64,000 bases of DNA from Spartinivicinus poritis (GTDB lineage: Bacteria > Pseudomonadota > Gammaproteobacteria > Pseudomonadales > Zooshikellaceae), in NCBI RefSeq assembly GCF_028858535.1, contig NZ_JAPMOU010000002.1, forward strand, positions 283,292 through 347,291, written 5' to 3'. Of this stretch, positions 49,080 through 57,650 are shown piece after piece (position 1 is the stretch's first letter; the number at the start of each line of letters is the position of its first letter). The notes under the pieces were generated by a model. That model had not been told where the DNA came from, made no database searches, and saw only the letters and a list, made by a program, of their open reading frames with translations. A program made the translations under genes and the position numbers.

Positions 49080-50819
49080 ATGGAAAAACACTTTATCACC
49101 CACGATGGCGTAGCGTTATTTTATCGATATTGGCCTGCCAAAAAGGCACCAGAAAAACAAGCTATTGTCTTGTTACATAGAGGCCATGAACACTCCGGTA
49201 GGATGGCCCATCTGGTAGAAGAACTGGACTTAAATGAGTTTGATTTTTTTGCCTGGGATGCCCGTGGTCATGGTCAATCACCTGGGCAACGTGGTTTCAG
49301 TCCTGACTTTGGCACACTGGTACGCGACCTACAAACATTTATTGAGCATATTACATCCACATACCAGATAAATATCAATAACATTGCCATTATTGGTCAA
49401 AGTGTTGGTGCGGTGGTAGCTGCAACCTGGGTACATGATTATGCCCCCAATATTCGTTGTCTGGTGCTTGCTTCACCCGCTTTTAAAATAAAGCTTTATA
49501 TCCCGCTTGCCAGAACTGCAATTAAACTGTGGTATAAATTTAAAGGTTTGTTTTTCGTTAACAGTTATGTCAAAGCCAAATTTCTCACCCATGACCCAAA
49601 ACGCATTGCCAGCTATAACACTGATCCATTGATTACTCGCCCCATTGCTGCCAATGTATTATTAGGGTTATATGATACTGCTGAGCGAGTGGTAGCCGAT
49701 GCAGCAGCAATAGCAGTTCCTACCCAACTGTTAATCTCTGGAGCAGATTTTGTGGTTCATCATCAACCACAGCATGCTTTTTTCGCTCGACTAAGCTCAG
49801 TTATTAAAGAAAAACATCTGTTGCCAGGCTTTTATCACGACACTTTAGGTGAACTACATCGTGAGCTTGCAACGAGTAAAATTCGCGACTTCATCACTCG
49901 CCTGTTTGCCTCACCACAACAGCAATTATCAATGCTGAATGCCCACCAACAAAGCTATACCAAAGTTGAAGCAGATGAGTTAGCTGTCCCCTACCCCATC
50001 AACTCCTGGCAAGGGCTATATTGGCAGCTGTATCGCTGGTCACTGCAGTTGGCCGGTATTTTGTCTGAGGGTATTCGCTTAGGCCATCAAACAGGGTTTG
50101 ACTCTGGAAGCACCCTTGATTATGTATATCGCAATCAGCCAATGGGCACTTCATCACTAGGGCAATGGATTGATCAACACTACCTTAACAGCATTGGTTG
50201 GCAAGGCATTCGCCAGCGTAAAGTTCATTTAGAAGAATGCTTACGTCTAGTCATACAATGGCTTAAAAATAACAACATGCCAATTAATATTCTGGATATT
50301 GCTGCAGGCCATGGCCGTTATGTCTTAGAAGCGATTGAAACCAGCAATATTAAACCAGACTCAATTCTACTTCGTGATTACAGTGAGCTTAACGTTGAGC
50401 AAGGCCAACAACTAATCAAAGAGAAAGGGCTTACCGATATTACTACCTTTACGACAGGTGATGCGTTTGATCAGGCTAGTACAGCTCAAATTACCCCCAC
50501 CCCTTCGATTGGTATTGTTTCTGGATTGTATGAATTATTTGCTGATAACGCATTAATTACTCAGTCATTGGCTGGACTTGCCAGCGCTCTTCCCGAAGGT
50601 GGTTACCTTATTTACACTAACCAACCTTGGCACCCTCAGTTGGAAATGATAGCCCGCGCATTAACCAGCCACCGAGAAGGACAAGCCTGGGTGATGCGCC
50701 GCCGTACTCAACTAGAAATGGACCAGCTAGTTGAATCTGCAGGCTTTACAAAAATAACCCAGCGAATTGATGATGATGGCATTTTCTCTGTATCTATTGC
50801 AAAGCGGGTTCTTGAGTAG
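49080..50819 (+). CDS. alpha/beta hydrolase fused to SAM-dependent methyltransferase
   Basis: 579-aa fusion. Residues about 1-280 are a serine hydrolase (lysophospholipase-like): VLLHRGHEHSGRM, then nucleophile motif IGQSVGAVVAA (GQSVG), and a late His in LLPGFYHDTLGE. Residues about 380-579 are a class I methyltransferase with the glycine-rich SAM motif ILDIAAGHGRYVLEAI and the acidic follow-up RDYSELNVEQG. Such bifunctional proteins occur in gammaproteobacteria, usually near phospholipid-related genes, but here it stands alone. Substrates are unknown; a role in lipid remodelling is inference. Confidence 0.85.
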   Translation: MEKHFITHDGVALFYRYWPAKKAPEKQAIVLLHRGHEHSGRMAHLVEELDLNEFDFFAWDARGHGQSPGQRGFSPDFGTLVRDLQTFIEHITSTYQININNIAIIGQSVGAVVAATWVHDYAPNIRCLVLASPAFKIKLYIPLARTAIKLWYKFKGLFFVNSYVKAKFLTHDPKRIASYNTDPLITRPIAANVLLGLYDTAERVVADAAAIAVPTQLLISGADFVVHHQPQHAFFARLSSVIKEKHLLPGFYHDTLGELHRELATSKIRDFITRLFASPQQQLSMLNAHQQSYTKVEADELAVPYPINSWQGLYWQLYRWSLQLAGILSEGIRLGHQTGFDSGSTLDYVYRNQPMGTSSLGQWIDQHYLNSIGWQGIRQRKVHLEECLRLVIQWLKNNNMPINILDIAAGHGRYVLEAIETSNIKPDSILLRDYSELNVEQGQQLIKEKGLTDITTFTTGDAFDQASTAQITPTPSIGIVSGLYELFADNALITQSLAGLASALPEGGYLIYTNQPWHPQLEMIARALTSHREGQAWVMRRRTQLEMDQLVESAGFTKITQRIDDDGIFSVSIAKRVLE

Positions 50820-50910
50820 CGTAGTGCTCTATACCAGTAGAAAAAAAGGAACTGTTTCTGTTAAGCTGACTAATATTTAAAAACCAGCTGCTCCTCACAG
50901 TGATAATCAC

Positions 50911-50937
50911 ATAAAAAACACCCCATGAAAATGGGGT
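50911..50937 (-). terminator. intrinsic terminator for the 24-codon gene
   Basis: Read leftward, a 7-bp stem ACCCCAT/ATGGGGT (50920-50926 with 50931-50937, 4-nt loop) is followed by GTTTTTTAT. It lies 7 bp after the stop of the short reading frame at 50944. Confidence 0.75.
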
Positions 50938-50943
50938 ACTTTA

Positions 50944-51018
50944 TTAACCGAAACTAATTAAACTCAACCAAGAGTAGGATTGAGAAACTTGACCTACAGA
51001 AGAAGTTGGGCCTGGCAT
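50944..51018 (-). CDS. 24-residue peptide gene
   Basis: ATG at 51018 has AGGAG 6 bp upstream. The product begins MPGPTSSVGQVSQSY and ends SWLSLISFG, Ser-rich with aromatic and hydrophobic residues toward the C-terminus. A strong terminator follows directly. The combination of ribosome site, short frame and terminator with nothing else in about 600 bp suggests a genuine small peptide gene, for instance a secreted signal, leader or modified-peptide precursor. No modifying enzyme is adjacent and no family is recognised. Confidence 0.5.
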   Translation of the reverse strand: MPGPTSSVGQVSQSYSWLSLISFG

Positions 51019-51450
51019 ATCAATCTCCTATTTATTAATTATTAACCTACTTATTAAGGTAAATAATAAAACAAATGTCGCGATATTATTGGCAATGTTA
51101 TTTTTACTTACCTTTTGCTTATCAATTTAACCATTAGACTGTCGCCAGTATCGTAGAACATTCTATAAATATGCGATTAGCTTAATTAACAACAAGTAAT
51201 AACACGAGTAGATGACAACCTAAACTCATATAGAATAATATTCATTTCCAACTCGCTATCTTTATATTTTTAGGGAATAAAAAATTGCTAAAGTAGTTAA
51301 AAATAAAATAAATAAGTTACTATGAGACAACTTAACAAGGAGAAATGAAGACTTCTTCTTTTAGCAATTGCTACATATTCGAACTACTCACTATAGAAGC
51401 ATAGATAGTTGCTAAACTCATTACTAAGTGATTTTTTGATTGTAACTGCA
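51019..51450. other. AT-rich intergenic region
   Basis: This region should contain the leftward promoter of the small peptide gene and the rightward promoter of the substrate-binding protein. No further gene or repeat is seen. Confidence 0.45.
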
Positions 51451-52215
51451 ATGAAACTCTTTACCGCTCTTCTTTTACTTATCAGCTTCTTCTCATATGC
51501 AGAAGAAGATAAATTACTAAAGATAACTACAGGTGAGTACCCTCCTTGGTCATCGGCTGACTTTAAGCATGGAGGATTTGTTCACCATGTTATTTCTGAA
51601 GCCTTTAAGCACGAAGGCTTCAAGGTTGAGTATACTTATTACCCTTGGGCAAGGAATTATAAACAAGGCCAAAAGGGCGATTTTCATGCTACTGCGTTTT
51701 GGTATCACTCAGAGGAGCGCGAAAAACTATTTTATTACAGTAACCCGTTATATGCGGAAGATGTTGTTTTCTTTCACTTAAAAACAACTAAGTTTAAAGA
51801 GTGGGACACCCTTGAAAATCTTGGACAATACAGAATTGGCATTACTCGAGGTTATACTTATACTCCAGAAATCTGGGAAGCACAAAAAAAAGGTAACTTG
51901 AATATTGTTGTTAGTAACTCAGATAAGATAAATTTTAAGATGTTGCTCAGAAAAAGAACTGATTTGTTCATCATGGCAACTGTTGCTGGCTATAGCCTTC
52001 TACAAAAAGAGTTATCGATGACCCACATGCAAACATTGACTTATAATCCTAAACCACTATTTAGTAGTGAAGGACATTTATTATTCCCCAAGGTACGACC
52101 AGATGCTCAAGATTTACTTAAGGTTTTCAATAAGGGGTTAAAAGCTTTGAAAAACAATGGTTTTTATGAAAAGTATTATGACTTGTTATTGGAAGGTTAC
52201 TATGAGCTACCATAA
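51451..52215 (+). CDS. periplasmic substrate-binding protein (SBP family 3 type)
   Basis: 254-aa exported protein. The signal peptide MKLFTALLLLISFFSYA is followed by a type II periplasmic-binding fold: LLKITTGEYPPWSSADFKHG, VISEAFKHEGFKVEYTYYPW, then YRIGITRGYTYTPEIW. This resembles stand-alone amino-acid-type binding proteins found in Vibrio and Shewanella. No permease or ATPase is nearby. The frame is open from a TTG at 51409, but the signal peptide starts at 51451. The ligand is unknown. Confidence 0.8.
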   Translation: MKLFTALLLLISFFSYAEEDKLLKITTGEYPPWSSADFKHGGFVHHVISEAFKHEGFKVEYTYYPWARNYKQGQKGDFHATAFWYHSEEREKLFYYSNPLYAEDVVFFHLKTTKFKEWDTLENLGQYRIGITRGYTYTPEIWEAQKKGNLNIVVSNSDKINFKMLLRKRTDLFIMATVAGYSLLQKELSMTHMQTLTYNPKPLFSSEGHLLFPKVRPDAQDLLKVFNKGLKALKNNGFYEKYYDLLLEGYYELP

Positions 52216-52232
52216 ATTAAACCTAATTCATC

Positions 52233-52254
52233 TATACCATTCACTTTGGCTATA
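52233..52254. repeat. solo end of the 127-bp repeat family
   Basis: TATACCATTCACTTTGGCTATA, 22 bp, is the right-hand end of the repeat with a short complementary left side. It lies just after the stop of the substrate-binding protein. Confidence 0.5.
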
Positions 52255-52277
52255 GAAACAAGCTATTAGCAATGTCA

Positions 52278-52631
52278 TCAACAACCTTCTGCAACCAAAG
52301 AGTAACTGTTGCCAGTGGATGCCCTCAAATAAGAGTAGGCTTTGCCACACATGGATATCGGCAAATGCCTGTAAATACTGGGAACCATATGTGCAAGACT
52401 TACTGGGTACTCACCGTAATTCATATAATACTTTTCTAGCATGCTTTTTAACTCCCCTTTACTCACACGAATATTAGTCACCACATCACTATTGGTAGTT
52501 AATTTTACCTGGTCATCTGGCTTAGGGTCATTATTTAAAATAGATTTGGTAATAAAAATACCAAATACTATACCTGCCAGGTAAATAGGTGCCTTAATTA
52601 TAAGGGGTAGCTCTTTTGTGCTTGTACTCAT
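52278..52631 (-). CDS. single-pass membrane protein, pilin-like soluble part
   Basis: 117-aa protein with a membrane helix (LIIKAPIYLAGIVFGIFIT). The C-terminal domain, LKSMLEKYYMNYGEYPVSLA .. SYLRASTGNSYSLVAEGC, resembles the C-terminal part of type IV pilin/pseudopilin proteins. The prepilin cleavage motif (GFTLIE type) is absent, so it is not a standard pilin. Two cysteines (near CGKAYSYL and the terminal Cys) could form a disulfide. It is next to another small membrane gene in the same direction. Function is unknown. Confidence 0.6.
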   Translation of the reverse strand: MSTSTKELPLIIKAPIYLAGIVFGIFITKSILNNDPKPDDQVKLTTNSDVVTNIRVSKGELKSMLEKYYMNYGEYPVSLAHMVPSIYRHLPISMCGKAYSYLRASTGNSYSLVAEGC

Positions 52632-52654
52632 ATACTCAAGCTCACTTTTTCATC

Positions 52655-52903
52655 TTACTCACCAAAATTAGAATTATTTTTTTCATAAAAATCCGCAATT
52701 AAGCCAACAGTAATACCAACTAAGCCTCCACCTATTACCATTAAAAAAAATCGTCCGATTAGCCCTAATCCACTTAAACCTACGCCAGAACAGAAGAAAC
52801 TTCCCAGCAATCCAAGCCCAGCACCGAGAGCAGCATCAAGTAACGTTCTATTACTCATCACTTCAAGTATTTGACTGATCAAATTTTTTACATCTTTTGA
52901 CAT
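52655..52903 (-). CDS. small Gly-rich membrane protein
   Basis: 82-aa protein with two hydrophobic, glycine-rich helices (LGAGLGLLGSFFCSGVGLSG and FFLMVIGGGLVGITVGLIAD), the pattern of glycine-zipper membrane proteins. It lies 23 bp upstream of the pilin-like gene and is probably co-transcribed. The family is unknown to me. Confidence 0.6.
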   Translation of the reverse strand: MSKDVKNLISQILEVMSNRTLLDAALGAGLGLLGSFFCSGVGLSGLGLIGRFFLMVIGGGLVGITVGLIADFYEKNNSNFGE

Positions 52904-53111
52904 TTATTCAACTCCCCAGCTTTAGGTATTGTTCTATCAGGTATAGCTACAACTCACACTTGTGTCGATGGTTAATTTAATGCTTATTTTCCATTGATAT
53001 AGCTTCACCATAACCAGAACCCTCATGTTGTTAGCCAGACTGATTAAAGTCTCCTGTTTTTGGAACGTTAATTGCGTCATCTTTCTTCATTTATATAAGT
53101 TGAGTATTAAT

Positions 53112-53402
53112 ATGCTTTTCCGAGAAATAGAAAAAACTGAAGCTAAAGCAAGGATAGACGACAATAAGTTTGCTTTCTTTATTACCATCATCTGCTCCAT
53201 TTTTGCTGTTATAGCTCTATCTTCCGGTGTTACACTTGGGAGATCAGCAGAGTTTTTCACTTTTACTTTGATTACGCTTGGTACAATACATTTTTTCATA
53301 CTGATTAACATCATATTTATGTCAAGGGTTCACCTGACTTTTCGAACTCTCTCAATTGCAATGATAGTGTTTTATATATTGACACTCAGAACGCTTATTT
53401 AA
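53112..53402 (+). CDS. small membrane protein, three predicted helices
   Basis: 96-aa protein starting MLFREIEKTEAKARIDDNKF, followed by three hydrophobic segments (FFITIICSIFAVIALSSG, FFTFTLITLGTIHFFILINI, LSIAMIVFYILTLRTL). The frame is open from 53025, but the extra 29 residues look noncoding. No strong ribosome site is present at either start. Function is unknown. Confidence 0.5.
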   Translation: MLFREIEKTEAKARIDDNKFAFFITIICSIFAVIALSSGVTLGRSAEFFTFTLITLGTIHFFILINIIFMSRVHLTFRTLSIAMIVFYILTLRTLI

Positions 53403-53700
53403 ATTTTGCGGTTTTGCCAACTATGAGTTTGGTAAACTGTTTCAGCATTGAGCCAGGGAATACACTTGCAAGACCGGGGTTATCATAGAAGCAGTAAGCA
53501 GGATTACAAATAATTGACTCTTTTGATTGATTCCTATTTTTAAATCCTATCGTGTAATTGATTTCACATTGTTAATTTCCAGCCCATCAAACACACTTGC
53601 CGTATGCCTGGAGATCATTATGCATATTGCCCATATTTGCGGCTGGTTTAGAGCAAAAAGCTGTGCCATTAAGATTTTAACGATTAAAAGTTATACATTG

Positions 53701-54087
53701 CTATCTTTCACTTTCTTCATCGTATTGTTGTCGTGCTTTGCGGATATCGGCATGATGATCACCTGCCCAAGATACTAACTTCCATACGGAAGCAGATAGG
53801 CCTTTTCCCAGCTCTGTTAGCTCATACTCCACTTTCACCGGAACCTGGGGATAAACTGTACGGAGTACAAAACCATCGCGCTCTAAATCGCGGAGTGTTT
53901 GTGTCAGCATACGTTGTGAGATCCCTTCAATACGTGACTTTAGAGAGTTGAAGCGATCTGGGCCGTCAACCAACGCAAACAGAATCAGAATGGACCATTT
54001 ATCACCGATTTGAGCCACCACATTACGGATGGGACATTCCTCATTATTCAGAAAAACGCGTCTTTCATTGTCTTTTTGTAAACCCAT
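53701..54087 (-). CDS. HxlR-family transcriptional regulator
   Basis: 128-aa winged-helix regulator. It has the HxlR start ECPIRNVVAQIGDKWSILIL, recognition region FNSLKSRIEGISQRMLTQTL, RDLERDGFVLRTVYPQVPVKVEY and the end ELTELGKGL. The conserved N-terminal Cys that senses electrophiles or redox state is present (CPI). ATG 54087 has GGGGAG 6 bp upstream. It diverges from the hydrolase gene and probably represses it. Confidence 0.93.
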   Translation of the reverse strand: MGLQKDNERRVFLNNEECPIRNVVAQIGDKWSILILFALVDGPDRFNSLKSRIEGISQRMLTQTLRDLERDGFVLRTVYPQVPVKVEYELTELGKGLSASVWKLVSWAGDHHADIRKARQQYDEESER

Positions 54088-54100
54088 CGTGTACTCCCCA

Positions 54101-54151
54101 TAGGTTATCAAAAGGTAACTTAGCTACAGAATCCTGCCTTATTGTAACCTA
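54101..54151. promoter_or_regulatory. likely HxlR operator region
   Basis: In the 133-bp divergent gap TAGGTTA (54101-54107) and TAACCTA (54145-54151) form a perfect 7-bp inverted repeat, with a third half-site AGGTAAC at 54113-54119. Its place between a divergent HxlR gene and its presumed target is the usual operator site. Confidence 0.5.
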
Positions 54152-54220
54152 ACACTCCATATGACAACATAGTATATATTAGTAACTAGCACTACAATCA
54201 ATTACTGTATAGGCAACCAT

Positions 54221-55141
54221 ATGACACAATCTCTTTTGAAAAAAGCACTAACTCAGTATGCCTCTGATAAACCCGAAACCACTGAAGACCCGTTTGCTCC
54301 ACAATTTATATCAGTAGGGAAATATAAAATTCGCTACACCCACAAAGAAAAGCCGCTCGCACCTACCCTGCTACTGTTGAACGGCCTACCTCAGAGCATT
54401 CGCATGTGGGAATCCTCCATTGAAGCCTTTAGCGATAACTTTGACGTACTAGCCTTCGATATCCCAGGGTTTGGTTTATCGCGAGCAAACGAAGCAGATA
54501 TGTCACCAAGCAACCTGAGTGAAGTGATTATTCAGGTAATGGACCACTTCAATATCGAACAAGCCCACTTGGTAGGACCAGACGTTGGAGTACCCATTGC
54601 CCTGACAGCCGTGATTAATCATCCCCAACGATTCCTGAGTTTAAATATCTTTGATGGACCAGGCAGCTATCCACCAAAACTGTCGCCTATTTTGATGGCA
54701 GTGATCAAATCACGTTTTGTTCGGTGGTTAGCGAAAGGCCTGAATAGAAAGCCTGTGATGAAAACTAACTTTTTAACCGCAGTCAACGAAGGGTATCATC
54801 ACTACAAACCGACTAAACGCGCGGTAAAAGAATATTATGACATTGCCTACGATGACCAGGCCCACAAGTGTGCGATTAGTTTCTTTGGCACCTATTCAAA
54901 AGAACTGCCGTGGATTGAGCAGAGACTGAAAGAAATTAAAGTTCCCACCTTGATTACATGGGGCAAACAAGATCCGTTTGTATTAGTTGAAAACGCAGAG
55001 TTTTTAGCCAAATACATTCCTAATAACAAGTTAGTTATATTTGAAAATGCATCGCACTTTCCTTCGGAAGATGCAGGGCAAGACTACGTGGACCTGCTAA
55101 TTGATTGGATTGAAGGTAGCTGTATGCATAAAACCGAGTGA
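54221..55141 (+). CDS. alpha/beta hydrolase, epoxide hydrolase/haloalkane dehalogenase-like
   Basis: 306-aa alpha/beta hydrolase. It shows LLLNGLPQSIRMWESSIEAF (oxyanion region) and DIPGFGLSRANEADM. The nucleophile elbow VGPDVGVPIAL has Asp rather than Ser, which is the mark of epoxide hydrolase/haloalkane dehalogenase relatives. A late acid (ITWGKQDPFV) and His (NASHFPSED) follow. The product should act on an electrophilic small molecule, which agrees with control by an HxlR regulator. Confidence 0.85.
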   Translation: MTQSLLKKALTQYASDKPETTEDPFAPQFISVGKYKIRYTHKEKPLAPTLLLLNGLPQSIRMWESSIEAFSDNFDVLAFDIPGFGLSRANEADMSPSNLSEVIIQVMDHFNIEQAHLVGPDVGVPIALTAVINHPQRFLSLNIFDGPGSYPPKLSPILMAVIKSRFVRWLAKGLNRKPVMKTNFLTAVNEGYHHYKPTKRAVKEYYDIAYDDQAHKCAISFFGTYSKELPWIEQRLKEIKVPTLITWGKQDPFVLVENAEFLAKYIPNNKLVIFENASHFPSEDAGQDYVDLLIDWIEGSCMHKTE

Positions 55142-55294
55142 AAACTGGTCGCCTTTGTTACGAGAACAGGTACGCAGTGTCTCGTGCCTTGCTTTGTTAT
55201 GCGCTGTACTCATTCAGTAAACGTTCGGTTGCTCAACAGGGTAAGAAGCCTTTACAGTTTTGGCAAAGCTAATAATTCATGGAGCTAAACACTA

Positions 55295-55438
55295 ATGATA
55301 GATGAACCTTTTTTTCTCTTTAAGCCTGGAAAAGTTAATGAGGAGCAATTAAATGATTTTATTAGAAAATTATTATTGTGGGCTAACAATCAAAATATTA
55401 TTATCATTTCAAGTGTTATAGATACTACATATCAATGA
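55295..55438 (+). CDS. short reading frame, possibly a truncated gene
   Basis: 47-aa frame (MIDEPFFLFKPGKVNEEQLN .. DTTYQ) with GGAG 10 bp before the ATG. Reading through the TGA gives FVDSYTNEEV before a second stop, so it may be the start of a gene interrupted by a nonsense change. It is the only item seen in the roughly 490-bp gap 55142-55633. Confidence 0.35.
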   Translation: MIDEPFFLFKPGKVNEEQLNDFIRKLLLWANNQNIIIISSVIDTTYQ

Positions 55439-55633
55439 TTTGTTGACAGTTACACTAATGAAGAAGTTTAGGCAGTCCTTATTTTATCTTTATTAAGTTG
55501 TCATATATAAACTCTTCATACTATTTCATTTCCAATTGTTCTTCGTTAGTTAGTTGAGCATCTTCAGGGTCTTTCATTCCAATAGGTTAATAAAAATAAA
55601 ACTTAAAAGTAGGTCTATGCTACCATTACCAGA

Positions 55634-55951
55634 ATGAAAGCAATCAAATTGATTTTAATTGTTATCACACTTATTGGTTTGATGATATGCTTGCAACCTA
55701 AATTGATCGTCAATACATGGTTTTTACTGACAGAGCCAGTCAATGTGATACCTAAAGAATCATCAATTTTAGATTTCAACCCCACAGTATTTAATCCAGG
55801 CTCAGGAGATTGGTGGGTATATGGAGAAGACTCCGAAAGGTATTATTACTTCACCTATGAGCAAAATAAGCCTTATATTTACACCTTAAAGTCTAGAAAG
55901 TGTAATGGCTTGATACCTACTGACTATACAACATGGTGTGTATTAGAATAA
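55634..55951 (+). CDS. exported small protein, unknown
   Basis: 105-aa protein with an N-terminal signal/anchor (MKAIKLILIVITLIGLMICL). The Trp/Tyr-rich domain (FNPGSGDWWVYGEDSERYYY) has a Cys pair in KCNGLIP and TTWCVLE that could form a disulfide. It lies 18 bp upstream of another small exported protein, probably one transcript. The family is not recognised. Confidence 0.6.
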   Translation: MKAIKLILIVITLIGLMICLQPKLIVNTWFLLTEPVNVIPKESSILDFNPTVFNPGSGDWWVYGEDSERYYYFTYEQNKPYIYTLKSRKCNGLIPTDYTTWCVLE

Positions 55952-55969
55952 GAGTTTTATTGTGAAAAA

Positions 55970-56326
55970 ATGAAGAAAGTTATAACAGTGCTATCTTTGC
56001 TTTTTGTATTGATAGTCAGCGGAGCTATCTTTACTAAGTGGGCTGAGAAGGGGTTAGCAGAACCTTATCATGAAGAAGTAAGTCCAAATGGTAAGTTTAA
56101 AGCTGTAATTTATGATGTAGCAGAATATACAGCATTTGCAAAATTATATGACAATGAAACAGGAGAATTTATTGCAGAAAGTCCAATTATAGAAGCTCCC
56201 GAAGCGACTGGCATTCATTGGGAGCCTAATGGATATATTGTACGTTATGGCATGACTATGATGTTTGATATCGGAGAATATGACACTAAATATAGTAGTT
56301 TTAGTGAGTTACGTACATACAAATAG
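55970..56326 (+). CDS. membrane-anchored small protein, unknown
   Basis: 118-aa protein with an N-terminal helix (VITVLSLLFVLIVSGAIF), then a beta-rich domain (VSPNGKFKAVIYDVAEYTAF, SPIIEAPEATGIHWEPNGYI). The phrase SPNGKFKAVIYD is seen in small Gram-negative envelope proteins of unknown role. It is the second gene of a small pair with the preceding one. Its 3' end borders a prophage remnant. Confidence 0.6.
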   Translation: MKKVITVLSLLFVLIVSGAIFTKWAEKGLAEPYHEEVSPNGKFKAVIYDVAEYTAFAKLYDNETGEFIAESPIIEAPEATGIHWEPNGYIVRYGMTMMFDIGEYDTKYSSFSELRTYK

Positions 56327-56352
56327 CTGCTACTACCTCTGCAAGGTGCTAA

Positions 56353-56400
56353 GGCTAAACGGCTCTTGCCGCCCATCCAAGCAAAGATGGGTTTAGGCAT
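56353..56400 (-). pseudogene. start of a phage-type DNA adenine methylase, truncated
   Basis: ATG at 56400 has AAGGAG 5 bp upstream and encodes MPKPIFAWMGGKSRLA, the N-terminal SAM-binding motif of D12-class adenine methylases found in prophages. Similarity stops after about 16 residues, where the frame runs into the end of the neighbouring gene. This is the scar of a deleted methylase gene. Confidence 0.6.
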
Positions 56401-56425
56401 GGAGTCTCCTTCTACAAGGGAAAAA

Positions 56426-56451
56426 CTACTTGCAAGGAAAACTGCAAGTAG
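56426..56451. other. hairpin upstream of the methylase scrap
   Basis: CTACTTGC (56426-56433) pairs with GCAAGTAG (56444-56451). It sits just upstream of the methylase start and is probably a terminator or regulatory stem inherited from the phage region. Confidence 0.4.
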
Positions 56452-56514
56452 AGGTAGATCAATGAATTAGAAAATTAATAAGATAAAAGTTTATTTTTTT
56501 CTACAGTAAATTTC

Positions 56515-57540
56515 CTATTTGCACTCTTCTGGAATAGTTTTACACTTCAACAATCTTTGCTGTTGAGCAAGCACATCCGCTTCAGCTTTTAAGGCCGCCG
56601 CTTTTTCGGCATCAGTTTCGGCCAATACTTCACTTATTGAATTTATAGTTGTCCCCAAATCTTTTGCTCCATTTGTTGTTCCGTATTTTAGTGTCTTAAT
56701 TTTTCCAGATGGATGTAGATTCAGATTTAGAGTGTTGCTTCCAAATATAGGAGGTTTAGGCACTGGAATACTATATTCTGTACCCCACTGAGGAACTGAA
56801 ATTTTGGCATAATATTCAGTCGATTCTCGGTTAACGGAAGAGGTTAAAATTACTTTTACTGGAATTACTAAAGGTTCAACTAGGATGATAGCCCTATCGC
56901 CTTTATTTGGCGCATTAACTGGCTTTGCGGGCGTTGGTACTGAAACATCTATCACATACGATAATGTACCAACGGCCGGAACAATTTTATCATAAAATGA
57001 CTGAGGATATCCGGTTATCCTGAAGGGCGAGCTTTTAAACTTTCTTTCCTCTAAAAACTGGATATTAGACTTAAGAGTAATCGATAAAGGAAGTTGCTTA
57101 CCATTATTTTGACCAGCTACTTGATTGATTTTCTCACAGGCACTCTGTACTTGATCAGCTGGTTGAATGTTTCCTAATACACCAAATGCATCCAAGAAAG
57201 AGATGGTTGTAGTCACAATATCGCTCACAGCGCTGGTAGAAGTACTGTTGAAAGATTCTAGTCTACCATCTTTTGAAAAGCTTATTTCTGCCGATCCAGT
57301 TGAGTAAAATGTATCAAGATCAGAAAAGTTTATACTTTTTGTCTGATTTAAATTTGCGAAGTACTTTTCTTCAAATCCAACAGTTGTCTCTACTACAGGA
57401 TTAGATGTATCAATGCAGCTAACTGTTTGATTTACGGTAATATCAGCACTACTTTTAGGTAGGTAATATTGTACTTTTGCGTCGGGCATACTCGCGCAAC
57501 CAATCAAATACAAAACTGACCCAAAGAATGCAAGTTTCAT
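56515..57540 (-). CDS. lipoprotein of unknown function
   Basis: 341-aa protein. The lipobox LIGC follows a short signal (MKLAFFGSVLY) and the mature part is mainly beta-rich, with an Ala/Glu-rich helix at the end (DAEKAAALKAEADVLAQQQR). The frame is open from 57642, but those 34 residues run through the attC-like site and the ATG at 57540 starts the lipoprotein signal. It begins 43 bp after attC-like site 1, as the first gene of a cassette would. I do not recognise the family. Confidence 0.65.
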   Translation of the reverse strand: MKLAFFGSVLYLIGCASMPDAKVQYYLPKSSADITVNQTVSCIDTSNPVVETTVGFEEKYFANLNQTKSINFSDLDTFYSTGSAEISFSKDGRLESFNSTSTSAVSDIVTTTISFLDAFGVLGNIQPADQVQSACEKINQVAGQNNGKQLPLSITLKSNIQFLEERKFKSSPFRITGYPQSFYDKIVPAVGTLSYVIDVSVPTPAKPVNAPNKGDRAIILVEPLVIPVKVILTSSVNRESTEYYAKISVPQWGTEYSIPVPKPPIFGSNTLNLNLHPSGKIKTLKYGTTNGAKDLGTTINSISEVLAETDAEKAAALKAEADVLAQQQRLLKCKTIPEECK

Positions 57541-57582
57541 ATTAGTGCAATTCACAATGAAGTATCCTTCTTCTATATTAAA

Positions 57583-57650
57583 GCTAACGCCTGCAACATC
57601 GGCAGAATAGAGCGTAGCGTAGTGTTGTCCGAGTGCTTGCAATTTTTAAC
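57583..57650 (-). other. attC-like recombination site 1
   Basis: On the minus strand the site runs from TTAAAAATTGCAAGC to TGCAGGCGTTAGC. Its arms share the R-type TAA(C) box, a short unpaired spacer, then the L-type box TGCAA and an inner CGG, with a bulge on one side. That is the attC stem-loop layout. The stop codon of the AriB-like gene lies within the first bases and the next gene starts 43 bp after GTTAGC, as in integron cassettes. Three sites of this build lie in one orientation. Confidence 0.58.

Noticed and set aside
52278..52631. Type IV pilin or pseudopilin
   Set aside because: It lacks the prepilin cleavage motif and Glu5; only the C-terminal part looks pilin-like.
55158..55200. 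A fourth attC-like site (GTTACGAG..TCTCGT..GTTATGC)
   Set aside because: It has a short hairpin but lacks the paired R/L boxes around a spacer seen in the other three.
56341..56451. Hairpin-rich stretch as an IS200/IS605 end
   Set aside because: The minus strand reads as a ribosome site plus the start of a DNA adenine methylase, which explains it better.
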